This document shows positions 25,306 through 38,200 of a stretch of 64,000 nucleotides of DNA, piece by piece (within the stretch, counting starts at the first letter, position 1; each line of letters opens with the position of its first letter). The stretch is from Edolisoma coerulescens (taxonomy: Eukaryota; Chordata; Aves; Passeriformes; Campephagidae). A program made the translations under genes and the position numbers. The notes below the pieces were generated by a model that had not been told where the DNA came from, ran no database searches, and saw nothing but the letters and a program-made list of their open reading frames with translations. The stretch spans positions 62,001 to 126,000 of the forward strand of contig VWZW01007673.1 of assembly GCA_013397115.1 (NCBI GenBank). The letters run 5' to 3'.

Positions 25306-25675
25306 GGGCCAAGCCGGGCTTGGCTCAGGTGAGGGCCCATGGCTGAGTGGAGCAGAGATGTGGAAGCTGGAGTCCATCCCTTTGCAGCTTTGTTGGGCAA
25401 CACTCGACATCCCACAGGAGCAGCCATGGGGTCCTGGGCTGTGGAAGGGGTTGGGGGGAGGTTGGGAAGGGCTCTTAAGGCCACTGGTGCACTCTAGATC
25501 CTGGTAAGATGGCTGGCAACACCTGAGCTGGAGACTGCACCTGGCTCAGCCACTTCACTAGGCACAAATGGACCTGTTTCCATGCATTTATCTAATCCCT
25601 TTTTCCATTAGAGCTCAAGAGTGTTTTCAGATCCTCAGTGCCTTCTGGCAATAGTTTCTACACCATTTTCAGCTT

Positions 25676-25993
25676 AAAGGGGGCCTACAGGAAGACGGTA
25701 AGAGACTCTTTATCAGGGAGTGTAGCTATAGGTCAAGGAATAATGATTTTAAATGAAAATATGGTAGATTTAGATTAGATATTGGGAATAAATTATTTGC
25801 TGTGAGGATGATGAGGCACAGGAACAGGTTTCCCAGAAAAGTTGTCCCCTCCCTGGAACTGTTCAAGGCCAAACTGGACAGGGCTCTGAGTAACTCACAC
25901 TAGTGGAAAGCATCCCTGCCTCTGGCAGGGGGGCTGGACTAGACAATCTTTAAAGGTTTCTTCCAACCCAAACTTTTTAATTATTCTATTATT
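25676..25993 (+). mobile_element. Avian CR1 LINE 3' end, plus strand
   Basis: Starts in the CR1 region just upstream of the ORF2 C-terminus (GGGGCCTACAGGAAGAC, then GAGACTCTTTATCAGGGAGT). It continues through the segment encoding the terminal ORF2 residues (CAGGAACAGGTTTCCCAGAA, CTGGAACTGTTCAAGGCC) and the 3' UTR (CCTGCCTCTGGCAGGGGG, CTGGACTAGACAATCTTTAA), to TTCCAACCCAAACTTTTTAA and a decayed TTATTCTATTATT tail. The 3' terminus is complete and the 5' side is truncated, as usual for CR1. No intact reading frame. Confidence 0.9.
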
Positions 25994-26674
25994 GATGTCT
26001 TCGTTCCTGGGTGGATTGCAGCTCACATTTGCTTTACAGAAGAGTGCACGAACAATCAGTCTATATTGTGTTCTGGGGAATGCTGCATATTCTACCCCTC
26101 CTGTTGAAGCCAATCCACTCTGCAACATAATATATGGAAATGATGGGTCCAGAGCTGCTACCAACAACTCTGGCATGTCCAGATCTCACATATGAGATGT
26201 GTTCTGCATTGAACCCAGAGCAAACAACTGGAAGACCACCCATGTACTTTGCATATGATGGCCATTATCTGGAATTTCTGGATAGTATCTAGTGAGTTGG
26301 CTCCCAAAGCAGGAAGGTGATAAAATGTATCTTATAGAAGATTGGAGGATATGGTTGTCATGCAGAAAGCAGAGCCTGATTCAGGGGCCTAGGAATTAGT
26401 GGTTCAGCCAGGAAGGTGAAAAGCTGATGTCCATTGCTTAATTTCCCAGGATTTATTTTTTAATTTTTCACCCCAGAGAAAGATTTCTGAAAGTGAGCTG
26501 AATGCAATGTCTATGCCATCACCTAGAGCAAACAGCTATATGTAATTGCTGTGATGGACTATAAAGCACTTCAGAATGAAGCCATTGAATTGAATGATTT
26601 TAGGTACCTGAAATAAGAGTTTAGGATTGTTAGAAAATTGACTCACTCTTCAAACAAAGTCCCAAATTAAGCAG
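25994..26674. other. Spacer between two CR1 copies, nothing recognised
   Basis: About 680 bases of non-repetitive sequence. Overlapping short frames on both strands (25992-26195 plus, 26061-26243 minus) have no recognisable similarity. Confidence 0.55.
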
Positions 26675-26800
26675 AGTGCAAGCAGCCTGGATATATAACC
26701 TTAATCCTGCTAGCCTGCCCATGGCAGGGGGCTTGTAAGTAGAAGATCTTTGAGGTCCCTTCCAACCCAAACCATTCTATGATTTTATGATACTGTGATA
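26675..26800 (+). mobile_element. Short avian CR1 LINE 3' end, plus strand
   Basis: Only about the last 120 bases of the element: AAGCAGCCTGGATATATAAC, CTGCCCATGGCAGGGGGC, GAAGATCTTTGAGGTCCCTT, CCAACCCAAACCATTCTATG and a terminal TATGATTTTATGATACTG repeat. The tail is well preserved, so this is one of the younger copies in the window. Severe 5' truncation is typical of the family. Confidence 0.92.
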
Positions 26801-29230
26801 ACCTCTCTTGCTTTCTTAAAATGTCATCTGACCCTGGAAGAAGGTAAAAGTCTCTCTGCAGAGCCATCCTATCCTTGCCTGCAGGGCCTCATCTGTTTGG
26901 TGCTCTCAGAGCAAGCCTAAGAACTCTGCTCTGTCCAAAATATGTCTGCACACATGCCCATCTGCCAATTGCGCTGTATCTAGGGCACTACTGATGTTAA
27001 GGACATCCTAGATTCAGGTGGCTGCTTTGCTTGAAAGCTTCTTTTACCCAGGCCTTTCATCTTTCTTCATATCTTTTTGTACATGGGCTGTTTGGTATGT
27101 CAGGATAGGGTGAAAATAAATACATTCAGTTGCTGCTGTTGGAAATCTCTCTACTTTGAATACTTAAATATTCATCAGACCCAAGAGAAGCTAAGCATAA
27201 AAGTAACTGTAATTGATTGTTTGGGACACATATGAGGAGGAATAAAAACTGAAATTTTGCCATTGTTTTATTATTTTAATTTTATAGTAAGTGTTCAATG
27301 GACAGTGGTAGACAATTAGGCTTGCCTGCTTTTCTAGGTGAGTTCTCTAATCAACACATTTTAGACTTGTGGTTGCATTGTCTCTCTTTCCACTCATTTC
27401 TGACACTAAATTGTGCCAAGTTGAACAACAATTTCACTGAAAGGGACTAAGAATCTTCCCCCTCACTTCATTCTTCAAGGTATGGGTAGGATAGGATATG
27501 TTAATGTTTAGGTCTTTCTTGTGTGGTAAGAGATACGAGTTCAAACACTATTCATACTCTGCTGTAAGTGTAGGGAGATTGCAGGTTCCCATGAGAATTT
27601 TTTTAAGTTCTTTGCGTATCAGAAAATTTCAAATTATTTTCTGGAAGAGGCAAAGATCAAGAAAACAGAACAATCCAGGGTAATTAGGCACAATGCAGGT
27701 AGTCACCTGAAGGAGGGATTCACTTATTTTCACCTTCTCCTGTGCTGCAGCTCTTCCTCTTGTGTTCAACAGCTCTGACTTCCCAAGGGAGAGAAAAAAT
27801 ATTCCCCTGAAGAAAAAAAAACATATCCACTATTCTTTATATGCCTTTTCTCTCTGAAGTGCAGAAATTGCTTTTCCTCCAGTCCAAATCCTAGAGAACA
27901 TGTGTCACAACTTCCACATCACAATCTGACCTTTTGCTGTCCTCTTATGGCTCAGGCTTCTTCTACCCACGTTTTCTAAGTCCCTTAATTCTACATAGCC
28001 CCTATGTGTTTAGGGCATTTTCTGTTCTCTCAAGAGTTCTAATGATACCTTGGTGGGGCTGGAATTCACGGTGGTACAAACCTCTTATTAGTGATGGGCC
28101 AAAACAGAATTTCTGCGATCCTTGATTTCATCTCAACAGGGAGGACCATGAACCCATTGAATTTCGTAGCAAAATTTTTATTCAGCTGAGACTTAACTGT
28201 TCATGAATTTTAGAGGGGTTAGTACAGCATATTTTGCTTTTGTCTCTTTTCATGGATTTATTTTACAGACTCACCATTTTCCACATATACACAGCATGAT
28301 AGAAATCATAGTTTCGTGAACATGCCTTTAACAAGTACTATGGTTCAGTCATCCTACAACAATCTTACAACATCATTAAACCTCACTGATAGTTCCGATC
28401 TTGTTAAATCACAGGCTAAACCAGTGATATAAAGAATATAACAATCATTTTCCATAAATGCAAGATGTCTGAAAGAAAGATTTTCCTTTGTTATATTAAA
28501 TTTTATTAGAACAAAAGATAATACATTTAAGGGCAGAAGTATTCTATCAAATGTTTTATTATGTCATTAAACCTTAAATATCTTCCTGCTTTCAAGAAAT
28601 GAGAACAGATTATGCATTCAGGAGATTTCATAAACAAAGCTTAAAATTCGTTCGACAATTAAGAAACTAACGAAAAAGCTTTTTTCATTTATTTTACCCA
28701 TGGTTTTTTTTTTCTTTTTTTTTTTTTTTTTTGCACCCATTTACAGCTGAAATAATAGGAATAATTTTAAGCATATATAAATGGAAACAAACCTAACTTG
28801 GGCTTCACTATGTAGGCTAGGATTCTTTCACAGATATTATTGTCATTCATTATCCAAAGGCCAATGCTGAAAAAAGCAGCTCTGGCTGTAAAGAACAGGA
28901 AACAGGAACAGCAAAGCACAATTACACCTACAAGTGTATAATATAGTCAGAATACAGCTAGGCAATACACTGTCAAAGTTAGCTGCAGAAAGTTACTGTG
29001 ATGCATTATCTTTCACTTTATAGGAGCCGCTTTTGTGTGGCTATAAAATTAACAAGTGCAAAGTCCAGGAGCTTTCAAAATGCAGATCGCTACTTTGTTG
29101 GGGAGATTAAGTCCCTTTCAAAACCACTTAAAGTAATTTATAATTAATTCATCTTCTTTCTGATGGCTCCAGAAAGGGCTGTGAAGAGTAGGATGTAATT
29201 GGGGATCACCACCCAAGGCTTAAGTAAACA
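26801..29230. other. Non-coding DNA, nothing recognised
   Basis: Unique-looking AT-rich DNA apart from a T-rich tract at 28704-28732. No exon, RNA gene or transposable element recognised. Confidence 0.55.
28704..28732. repeat. Poly-T tract with one C
   Basis: T10 C T18. No adjacent sequence identifies it as the tail of a retroinsertion. Confidence 0.95.
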
Positions 29231-29519
29231 AATTTGTTGCTAAAAGCAGTCACCTCTGACAAACCAGCCGCCCCTCGCTGTGCTGAGCAGGTGAGAGGAG
29301 CACACGGCTATGCCTGGGCACAGAGCATGGGCAAGTTTCACCAGGGCTGGTGGGCAGAGCATGGGCGGGGCCCCCCAGTTCTCCCTAGGACGGGACCACA
29401 CAGGAGGCATCCTTGGTGGTCATCCTTGAACAGTAACAGTCACAATCAAGTTCCTCTAGCTAGATACAAAGAGAAATGCCTTTTGTTGCTGTTGTTATTG
29501 CTTTTGCAGGGGTTTTAAC
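29231..29519. other. GC-rich patch of unknown origin
   Basis: From about 29260 to 29420 the composition becomes GC-rich and includes GGGCGGGGCCCCCC (29363-29376), which contains an Sp1-type GC box, and several CpGs. The patch ends in a short TTGTTGCTGTTGTTATTGC stretch. A 94-codon plus-strand frame (29234-29518) has no recognisable domain. The bounded composition change could mark an inserted element, perhaps an LTR I do not recognise, or a small regulatory island. I saw no TG...CA LTR ends. Confidence 0.4.
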
Positions 29520-31512
29520 TGAGATAGGACAGTCTTAACCATTTTTTGGATAAGACTACTCCAGTACATTGTGAAAGACAAGAATGTTAAAAAGTGCAAT
29601 ATTAATAAAAGCTGGATGGTCCTAGGACAAGGTATCAACTCAATGACTTATTGGGGAAATCTTGATTTTGTATTCAGGTATGAAAATTTTGAAATCTGAC
29701 TTAGGACACCTAAGCTTCATTTTGCATGAGAGCCTGTGTAACTGAGATGAAGAGGCTCCATTAAGATAGAAATTTGGGGATACAGTGAGGGGACTTGTTT
29801 GTTGAAAATACTATTTCACCCCCCCAAAAAAAACTTTGGTCAAATTATTTTACTCAAAATACATGTCTTGCTAGAAGCAAAACCCAATATGATCACTGTA
29901 ATAGTCAAGCTCCCATACAAAATGAAATGAAGAGACCACAACATTTCACAACAGCGTACTAGAAAGAGCTAGTGTGATGGCAGGACCTGAATGAGCTCAG
30001 TACAGAGATAATGAATCAAGCTGGGAGTGAGGGAAGCTGGAGAACTGAACAACAAATCCAAAATGCAGTGTCTAATGCCTGATAGGCTGCTAGCTAGGAA
30101 CATTTATTTTGAAAGATTGCATGCTCAGGTAAAGCAGATAAACTCCAAGGAATAGAATTGGAATTGAGCAAACTAATAGAGCTCTGATTGTTTCCCTATC
30201 TGAATAAAACAGAAAAGCCAAGATTGAATATTTTGAGAATTCCTTTTCTACAAGCAGAATAAAATTTGCAGAGATATCAGAAAGACAAACCAGCGAGTTT
30301 TCTGAGCAAATTGGCTTTCTTTAATCACTATGCAGTTCCAAAAGGAAAGCAAACAAATTTCAGAGACTATCAAACAGATGTGAAGAATGAAGCTGCAGTG
30401 CTGAAGGGAGATCCGGTGTTTCTCTTTCAGTTTTACCTTTGTAAATCAAAAGCTGGAGAGGACTTAGAACTGTATGGACAATTCTCAGGCAAACAGTAAC
30501 TAGAAGTTGCATATCTGAATAGAGAGATGGAGGTATTTCGTTTGAAAAGACCTGTGAATGAATGCTTTATCTCCTTCATTATCAGAGTGTGTTAGAACTC
30601 AGCTGCACATTTCAGATGTATCTACTGTTTCACTGCATACTGAGTACAAGGGAATATAGACTTAAAACACTAAGATTTAACTACTATACTGTGGGGAATG
30701 GTGGTAGTTTAAATTCCAGTGATAACCAGAGGATATTCCGACAGACGCTTAGTGTCTGTAATTAGTGTGGGAAGCAGACTCTAAGCAAGAGTCTTTAAAG
30801 TTTAAATCTCACACGGGAAAGATAAAGACTTAATATGAGGGAGAAAAAAATGTAAAAAAGGGAAGATCTTACCTGACAGGTTTTTGGTCGTTAATTGTAA
30901 TTCTGTCCTGGCTTCCAGTGTTCACAATGGGATTTTTGGCACCACAGTTTTCCTGAGGTAGACCAACATTTTTCAATCAGGCCTTGATTTCAAGGCTGTT
31001 GTATGATTGCACTTGACAAAGGCAAGTGATGACTGCAAAGTTGTGTTCCTATTCTTCAATGTGCTTCAGACCTCATGTATAGCATACCCCAGAAGAGAAA
31101 GTGGTCATTGTTCTGTCTGAATGTAGTCTTAAGAACACCAAAACCCCTTTTACAGGTGCCTCTGATAGCAACCTTAGCCTCATCATTAAATAGCTATTGC
31201 AGATTATGATGAATTTAGTACTGCTGTCCAACTGAATCTAAAAACCCTTCACAAGAAAGGGACACCATACAAGACTCAAATTGCTTTCCTGTAATATTTT
31301 TTATTTTTCTTCTTCATGGCAAACACCTGATAGGGAAGGATTTTGGTTTCAGCTGCGTTCACCTCTTTAGTTGGCTGGTATGGGCTGGAAGCAACTCAGT
31401 GTCATTGCTGATGTGTTCCACCTACCAGATTCCCCAGTTCTGCCAGGCTCCATGCCCTTGCCAGAGTGCTTGCCATCTTCCTACTGGATATAAATTGGAA
31501 ATACTGGAGGGC

Positions 31513-31538
31513 TTTTTTTTCCCTTTTTTTTTTTTTTT
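31513..31538. repeat. Poly-T tract with an internal CCC
   Basis: T8 CCC T15. No associated retrocopy recognised. Confidence 0.95.
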
Positions 31539-32174
31539 GTTTTCTTAACAAAGTATTCAAGGTTAGATTTTGGACCATGCTATGCAGATTTGTAATGGGA
31601 GATAGTTGCTTGATCATGAGTCCTGTCAGTTAGTCATCTAGGGTTCAAGAGGATTTGATTTAATTGAATACCGTCAGTTTAGTACTTTGTAAGGATGGGG
31701 ATGTGGTATTCATTTACTCTACTCTGGAAAAAAAAAATAGATACTCTTTACCACTTTTTAACCTTCATTTTCAAATATCATTATCACAGATTTTGACCAC
31801 ATTGCAGAGCTGTCACTTATGAAGTCCATTGCAGCAGACTCTATTTTTTTCTTCTACTGTTTTAGCAGTACCATTTGAAAGACTTTACATATTAATTGAG
31901 CTCAATGTGAAAAATATCACATTTTTTTAACATCAGTCTAAGTATTTACCTTTAAATAGATCTTGGAGTGAAAACCAGCAAAATTATATAAAATAAATAA
32001 AAGGTTTCTACAAGTAGGGAATGAAGAGGAGAATTAAAAGTGTGCCAAATCAACATCCAGTATTTCACTTTTTGTCATTCTGATTCCAAAGATCTTCATC
32101 ATTGCTATGTGGCTTTGCTGCCCTTCTGAAGCCTACCCACAGAACCTCCACCATCTGTCACTAACCTTCTTTCC

Positions 32175-32245
32175 TGAGGACCAGATTCTCAGCTGATGCA
32201 AAAAGTGCAACCCCAATGATTCCTTTACATGCAACCTGATTTTGA
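32175..32245. mobile_element. Possible remnant of an old palindromic amniote MITE
   Basis: CTGAGGACCAGATTCTCAGC, then TGATGCAAAAAGTGCAACCC and TTTACATGCAACCTGATTTT, resembles one arm and the centre of a short palindromic repeat common in reptile genomes (CAGATTCTCAGCTGGTGTAA type). The similarity is short and diverged and could be chance. Confidence 0.25.
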
Positions 32246-35200
32246 TTCAGACTTTGCCTCAGGGTTGCTTTGTCTACTGTCATCACTCCTGTTGTCAGAC
32301 CTGACACAGGCTGAGTTTCTCCCAGAGGCTTGGCAAGGAGTGACCTTGGCATCCTTGCAGGGTTCCATTAGCTTCAAACCAGGTCACCCTGTAGGACCTG
32401 GGACATAAGCTGAAAGCTCTTCAAGAAAAATATTTAATTTCATTATGCTCTGAAATTTCATCTACAAAAGCTTCAAGGTGAAATGGAGGTTACAGTCACA
32501 CAGCAGTGCTCATTGCTTGTTTCACACTTCAGTAATATTACCCTTTTTTGTGACTACCACTTCCAGAAAATATATATTATCCTAATCTTTAAAGAATGTT
32601 CAAGACAATGGCATAATATTAACTACATCTTCAAATGGTCTTCTGATCTTTCAAGGAATATGCTATCTCAGCAGAAATCCACCCATTTGATGACATTAGT
32701 TCACTGTAAGCTGATGGACCCATGGTTACATACATTTTTAAGCAAAATTATAGGCTTTCCTGTGAAATTTTTATTAATGGATGCATCTCTTAATATATGG
32801 TTTTTGACACTAGTTTGCAAATACTGCTCTCTATAAATAGCATCCTCAAATAACTGTAAAGAGGAACTAAAATAATTCTGAAATTCTTTTTGCTTTATTG
32901 CTTTTTCATGCTCTCCCTCTACCTTTAGGTCTTCTCTTCCCATCCTTTTTTAAATTCTCCAAGTTGGAGTGGGAAATGAAGCCCCTTCCATAGGTCTCCT
33001 ATTTGTAGGTTTCTGACTCGGATTACGAAGGTCTTCCCTTCCCCCTGGAGGGGGAAAAAGGGATACAACAGATGGTTCTCTCTCTTTTTGACTACTTATT
33101 TGGTGAAGTCTGCATTTTCTTTTTGGAACTCCTTTCTGATGAGTTAGAAAAAGAAAAAGCCTTATCTCTGCAGTATGTTTTACTTTCTGAAGTGGGTTTT
33201 CTCTGACAACCCCAGCTGTAGCACTTGTACTGCTTTTCTCCTTACTCAGTTTTTAAAAGAGAGAATTTTTTTTTTGTGAAGTCAGCTTGGCAGCAGTGCT
33301 TATTCGCTCTTTCTTCATTTGCTGGCCATTTCTCATTACCTGTCTCTTTCTACACTGTGGAGAAGGCACACACAGCACCCTATTTTAGTCGAGAGACTGC
33401 AGCACTAACAAAAAATACATCACTAGGCTGGAAAAATCCTAATACTAGCTGTCATTACAAGCAAATGAGAGAAGTCACAGGATTCATGAATAAAAACCAA
33501 GATGCAATACAAAAAAATTGACAATGTAGAGTCATTACCTGTAGCCCCCCAACCTCACAAACAGGCATTTTCTTAGTTCTGTTTGCAAAAGCCTGAGCAT
33601 ATAGCAAGAATAGTAATTTTTGTATCTTTTTTTCAATAACTATTGATACTGCATCTGTGTGCGACCAGATAACTCAGAATACAAATTTTATACAGACAGA
33701 GGACAGGGAAGGGCAGGAAGGAAGGCTTGCTGGCATTTCTTCAAATGAGCACTGAAGCATACAATACAGTGTTTAAACCCTTTTATTTTCAGGCATGTAG
33801 GAAAAGAGATAATGCATTGAAACTTACTCCAGGAGAAAGCCTGAGACTTCAAAGTCAGCACAGCAACATCTTTTGAGCAAAACTGACCATACAGAATGAG
33901 TTTAAATTGGCTTCTTACTTTGCTTCATGGGATTTTCTTTTGATCTCATACCACAAGACCTAAAGACAGATTTATTCTATGATCACACTGGAGCCTAAAT
34001 CCATTGACTAGTAAAGAGTTTGCAGGAATGCTCCCTGTTCCAAGTAAGCCTTAATCTCTTGAGAATAACATTAAGAATTAATTTTCTGTATTTTTTTTTC
34101 AGGGAAGAACTCTTGCAAATTACCCTAGAAAGATTGCCTTCTGGGTGTGCTGAGATATTCCTCACGCTAAACATTTAATATATTTTTCCTTCAGTATACC
34201 TTGCTTCCTTTTAGCCCCAACAAGTACCTAGGGACCAACTGAATGTACAATAGAAACCTTGGTCTTGTAATTTTTTATTTGATTTTACTCCATGAAAAGA
34301 CTATTGACGAGTCACCTTTTTTTTGAAGAGAAATTTCTAGAAAGTTTTGAAAACAACCTGCTTCCCAGCAGAAGAATAGTAAACTGTGAAAGAGTTGCAA
34401 CAATATTTTTGCTAAAAAATGTTTTGTCCTCTGTACTGTGGAAAAGAAAGGTTGCAAAGACAACCTTTTCTTAGACATACAGATTTTGGTGATGTTAGCC
34501 AAAGAAAGGTTTATGCCTTTCCAGGAAGACTCTCTGATCATTGCTGAAGACACAGGGAGAGTTTATAATGAAAATTTGAAACAAAAATAAACATTTTTAC
34601 ACCAATCATTTTCCCAGAAAAACAGGATTTTTCTTCTCAGTCTGAAGTTGAGCAACAGCTTTTTAAAGTCTCAGAAATTGTCACAGGAGCTGTCATATTC
34701 CAGTAATTTCTAACAACAGCTCCGTTTACTAGGTAATAATGCAGTTTAAGCTCAATATCAAAAACAGAGCCCAAAAGATCCTGCTTTAGCAAATCGTCAT
34801 GGGAACAGTCAGCAGCATCTTCAGAGAAAGTCTAAGGGGCACATTTCTAATGGAAGTCTGCAAATGACAAACCAAGAAGAGTCTGTTAGAGAAAAAAAAA
34901 TCAATTGTCATCAGACAATATGTTTGCAAGGACATTTCAGACTTTAATTAAATTAATAAATATGTAGTTTGATCAAGAAGTTTTAACATCTTTAATTTCA
35001 TTTTTAAAAAGATGTTATTGGTATCGTATCCCAATAGCTTAGTGAGAAAAAGAAAACATCCTTGATCAATTATAACAAAAAGGAAAAAAATACCAATTAT
35101 TTTAAAATTTGCTGATTTAAAAGTTTATTGTGTTATTTGGGAAAGTGGCCGTGAGAAAGCTGATTGACAGAAGTGCGCTTGAGCTCGTACTTCTATAAGT

Positions 35201-38200
35201 GTCCTCCTGTTCTTCAGTTTGGTTTGTAATATGTTTCAAACACAAGAGATCATCTTTCTTGAAGAGGTGATCTTCAGGGACTGCTTTTCAGCATGTTTTT
35301 GTTTTTTACCTAAGAATAGCCAGACATTACTTAAGCAGTAAAGGACCATCCACAGGACACTACATACTTTTGACATTACTCTGTGTATGAAGTGCAGAAA
35401 TTGCATACCTTATAAATGCCACAGAGTTTTTGGTAAAGTGAAGGTAGGTTTTTTCCTTGAGTATTAACTAATAAAGTTCTTGGTGTTTTCCTCGGAATTG
35501 TTTTTTTTTTATTTTAAAAGTTGTTTTAATTGGTAAAACATTGCTGTCTATTCCACCCAAAACACTCATCTACTTTGTCTTCCTTTGTTCAGCTTTTCTA
35601 CTTCTACCACCTTTCCTTCCAAAAACCTGCATTTCTGATTGTTGTTTTTCTTACTTATCTGTTATCTTGCTTTTTATTGTCTCATCATAGACAATATGCC
35701 TCATTTTTGCCTAGCTTGCTATCTATGCCTTTTTAAATTTTATTAAAATGTCCCTGAGAGGGTTATTTTTATTATCTTTCCCTTTCTTTTTGCTGTATTT
35801 ATTCAAACATCTCTGAACATGGTATTTATATTACCTTGCAAATTCTTTTTGCATTATTTACTATGGATTTTAAATTTTCATTTCAGGCACTAAGATGGAT
35901 CACAGTACTGAAGCATGCCTTGTTATAGGCACGCACAAGTTTCTCGGCAGCAGCCAATTCAGGATCAGTGCTATTCTCATCTTGATTTGGCAGGGCAACT
36001 GCATTTTAATATGTTTATGATATTGTAAAAAGTGATATTCTCTAAGCTTCTTATAAAATCCACTCAATACCTTAGAGACAAGCAAGGAGCTCCACCAAAA
36101 CATTTCTCACCATTCTAAGCCTCTGCCTCCCAGTCTTTTGTGAGATGCTCATTCATGTCTCTGCTCTGGTCAATTTGTGTGGCCTCACAATAGTGAGGTC
36201 AGCAATCTCTAAGGTCAGAGATTTCTGGTAATACCAAGTAGCTGCAGAGACTGAGGGAAAAAATAAACAATTTGGTATCTGAAATAGTGTTGTTCAAGTA
36301 AAAATATGTGACAGTCATCTGATAACTGACATTTTCTTTCTTTCTTCACTTCAGACTGCATGGTGTACAGAGACAAATGACGTACTTCTCCATGAGAACT
36401 GGACACAAATACCTGTAGCCTTTTATAAAAACCGCCATGCTACAAGCCTTCCCCAAGTACTTACATTTGCAGTTGTGCAGTGTCCTCTCCTCAGAAGGTC
36501 AGCTTCAGCTCCTACTCCTAAGGGAGTTATTCTTGTCACGTGAATGCTTAAGCTTTGCTAACTTTTGTACTGACTGTTGAAAGGCAATTGCAGGCAGTGC
36601 AAAACAATGCTCTGATTAACATAGTTGTTATGATTTGAGCCAAGAAGGCCTGCTGGAAATTTTCCCCTTTCATTTTTGTTCACTTTTGGACTGTCTTCTT
36701 AGGAAAAACAATTCCCATTTCCAGTGAGTTTAGATGATACCTATATTTAACACTTCTGTCAAACTGCTATATTGAGATCCCTACTCACTTTATTGCTTAT
36801 GTAAGACAAATTATTGGACACTAGCTGCAAGATAATAGGTCCTTTAAACCGACTAAAGCAATGCCCTCTAATTTTACTAAATAAAAACTCTGTAAAGCAG
36901 TGTTCATTAACTAGCTCGAAATGTCTTCTGACTAATCTTTCCATGCACGACCACATCTATAATATGCTTCATAAAAAATTATGGTTCAAAAGGTTCAAAA
37001 GAAACTGATGAAAATTTTAAAAAGCCAATTCTTTTATAAGAACTTTTCCTAAGAAAATGTCATTTATCTCCTTTCCAGAAATAGAAAGGCAAAATACTAG
37101 TCCCAGTCATCAATGAGGGTATCAATCCAGTTCACCTGACACTTTCTTAATTTTGGATGTGGTGAAAAGAGAATATAGCAGAGTATCAAAGAAAATGGAT
37201 TTATTTCATGAGAAGAGGCCTGAAATATTATATAGAGGTCTCAGTATCAATGCATTATTGGTATCATGTAGAGCACTGGACTAACAGATTAGACCTAAAT
37301 AAACTGGATCAGCACTGTGCTTCTGAAGCGAGATTCATGCTCTTCTCTGGATTCTCAAGGAGTGGTCTTTGGAGATCTTGAGCTGTACCGCCTTAGATGA
37401 AACTAAACTGGAATAGGAGCTCCAGAAGAAGGGCTGATGCACTCCATCAACCAATGGTCACTCAATCCATCAGGCCAAAGAAGAATTACCCTGAAGTAAA
37501 GAAAGAAAAAACAACAAAAAGCCAAAACCAAAAAAATACCCCAGAACTTCACTGCCAATTGTTTTCCTTAGAGATGGTGCACTCCAACTGGTCTGTCACT
37601 GTCTGCTAACACAGGCACAGCCAGGTGCTTCTCTCTTGGAGCAGCAAGTCCAGTCTCTTCATAGGAGCCTGAAGGCACTTAGTACATTGCTTCATATCTA
37701 CATGGGATACATTTTAATCCATGCCTCAATATTGCAAAACCATTGCCTTTTATCATGCATGATGACACAATTGAATGCATAAAGAAATTAATGAAAATGA
37801 AAAACAGTCTTAAGCCTAAATAAAGAAGTTTGACTGCCCAAGGTGATCATAAACTATGAGATTTCTGTACACCCTCTGCCTGTGCATTATTCAGGTAAAC
37901 ACTGTGCTTGAGAATCACAAAAGTGGTTTGGATTTTCGTGGGTTTTTTTAGGTTTGACCTGGTAAAACTTAGTCCTTATAGTAAGAAATAAATGCAAAAA
38001 AAAAATCAGAAAATGTGTATGTAACTGTATATACACTTGGCCACTTATGGCCAACAACTGAAAAATGTTCTACCCCTCAGGAATAAACAAGAAAATCATT
38101 CTCAATATTTTATACCCCAGGCAGCTTTTATTTTTGACTTTTGAACTCCTTTTTCATTGCTACCTCTGAGGAAAAATGTGTCTCATAGCAATGTAAGGTA

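Larger units (their letters stand above)
25120..25560. other. GC-rich patch around a hexamer tract
   Basis: An abrupt change from AT-rich surroundings to GC-rich sequence, containing a tandem pair of 14-mers (25148-25175), the GATAGG tract (25231-25305) and G-rich flanks on the plus strand (for example 25445-25470). No gene or repeat family is recognised. The overlapping open frames (up to 123 codons) are artefacts of the hexamer: they read as Pro-Tyr, Ile-Pro, Ser-Leu or Gly-Ile dipeptide runs on the two strands. It could be a minisatellite-bearing insertion or a short regulatory island. Confidence 0.6.

Noticed and set aside
25049..25507. Several open frames with Pro-Tyr, Ile-Pro, Ser-Leu or Gly-Ile dipeptide repeats
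   Set aside because: All are translations of the same GATAGG hexamer in different frames and strands.
29695..29730. TGACTTAGGACACCTAAGC similar to an old reptile repeat end
   Set aside because: A single short match that is partly palindromic and may be chance.
33039..33056. Palindrome TTCCCCCTGGAGGGGGAA
   Set aside because: A short, low-complexity palindrome with no transposon or regulatory context.
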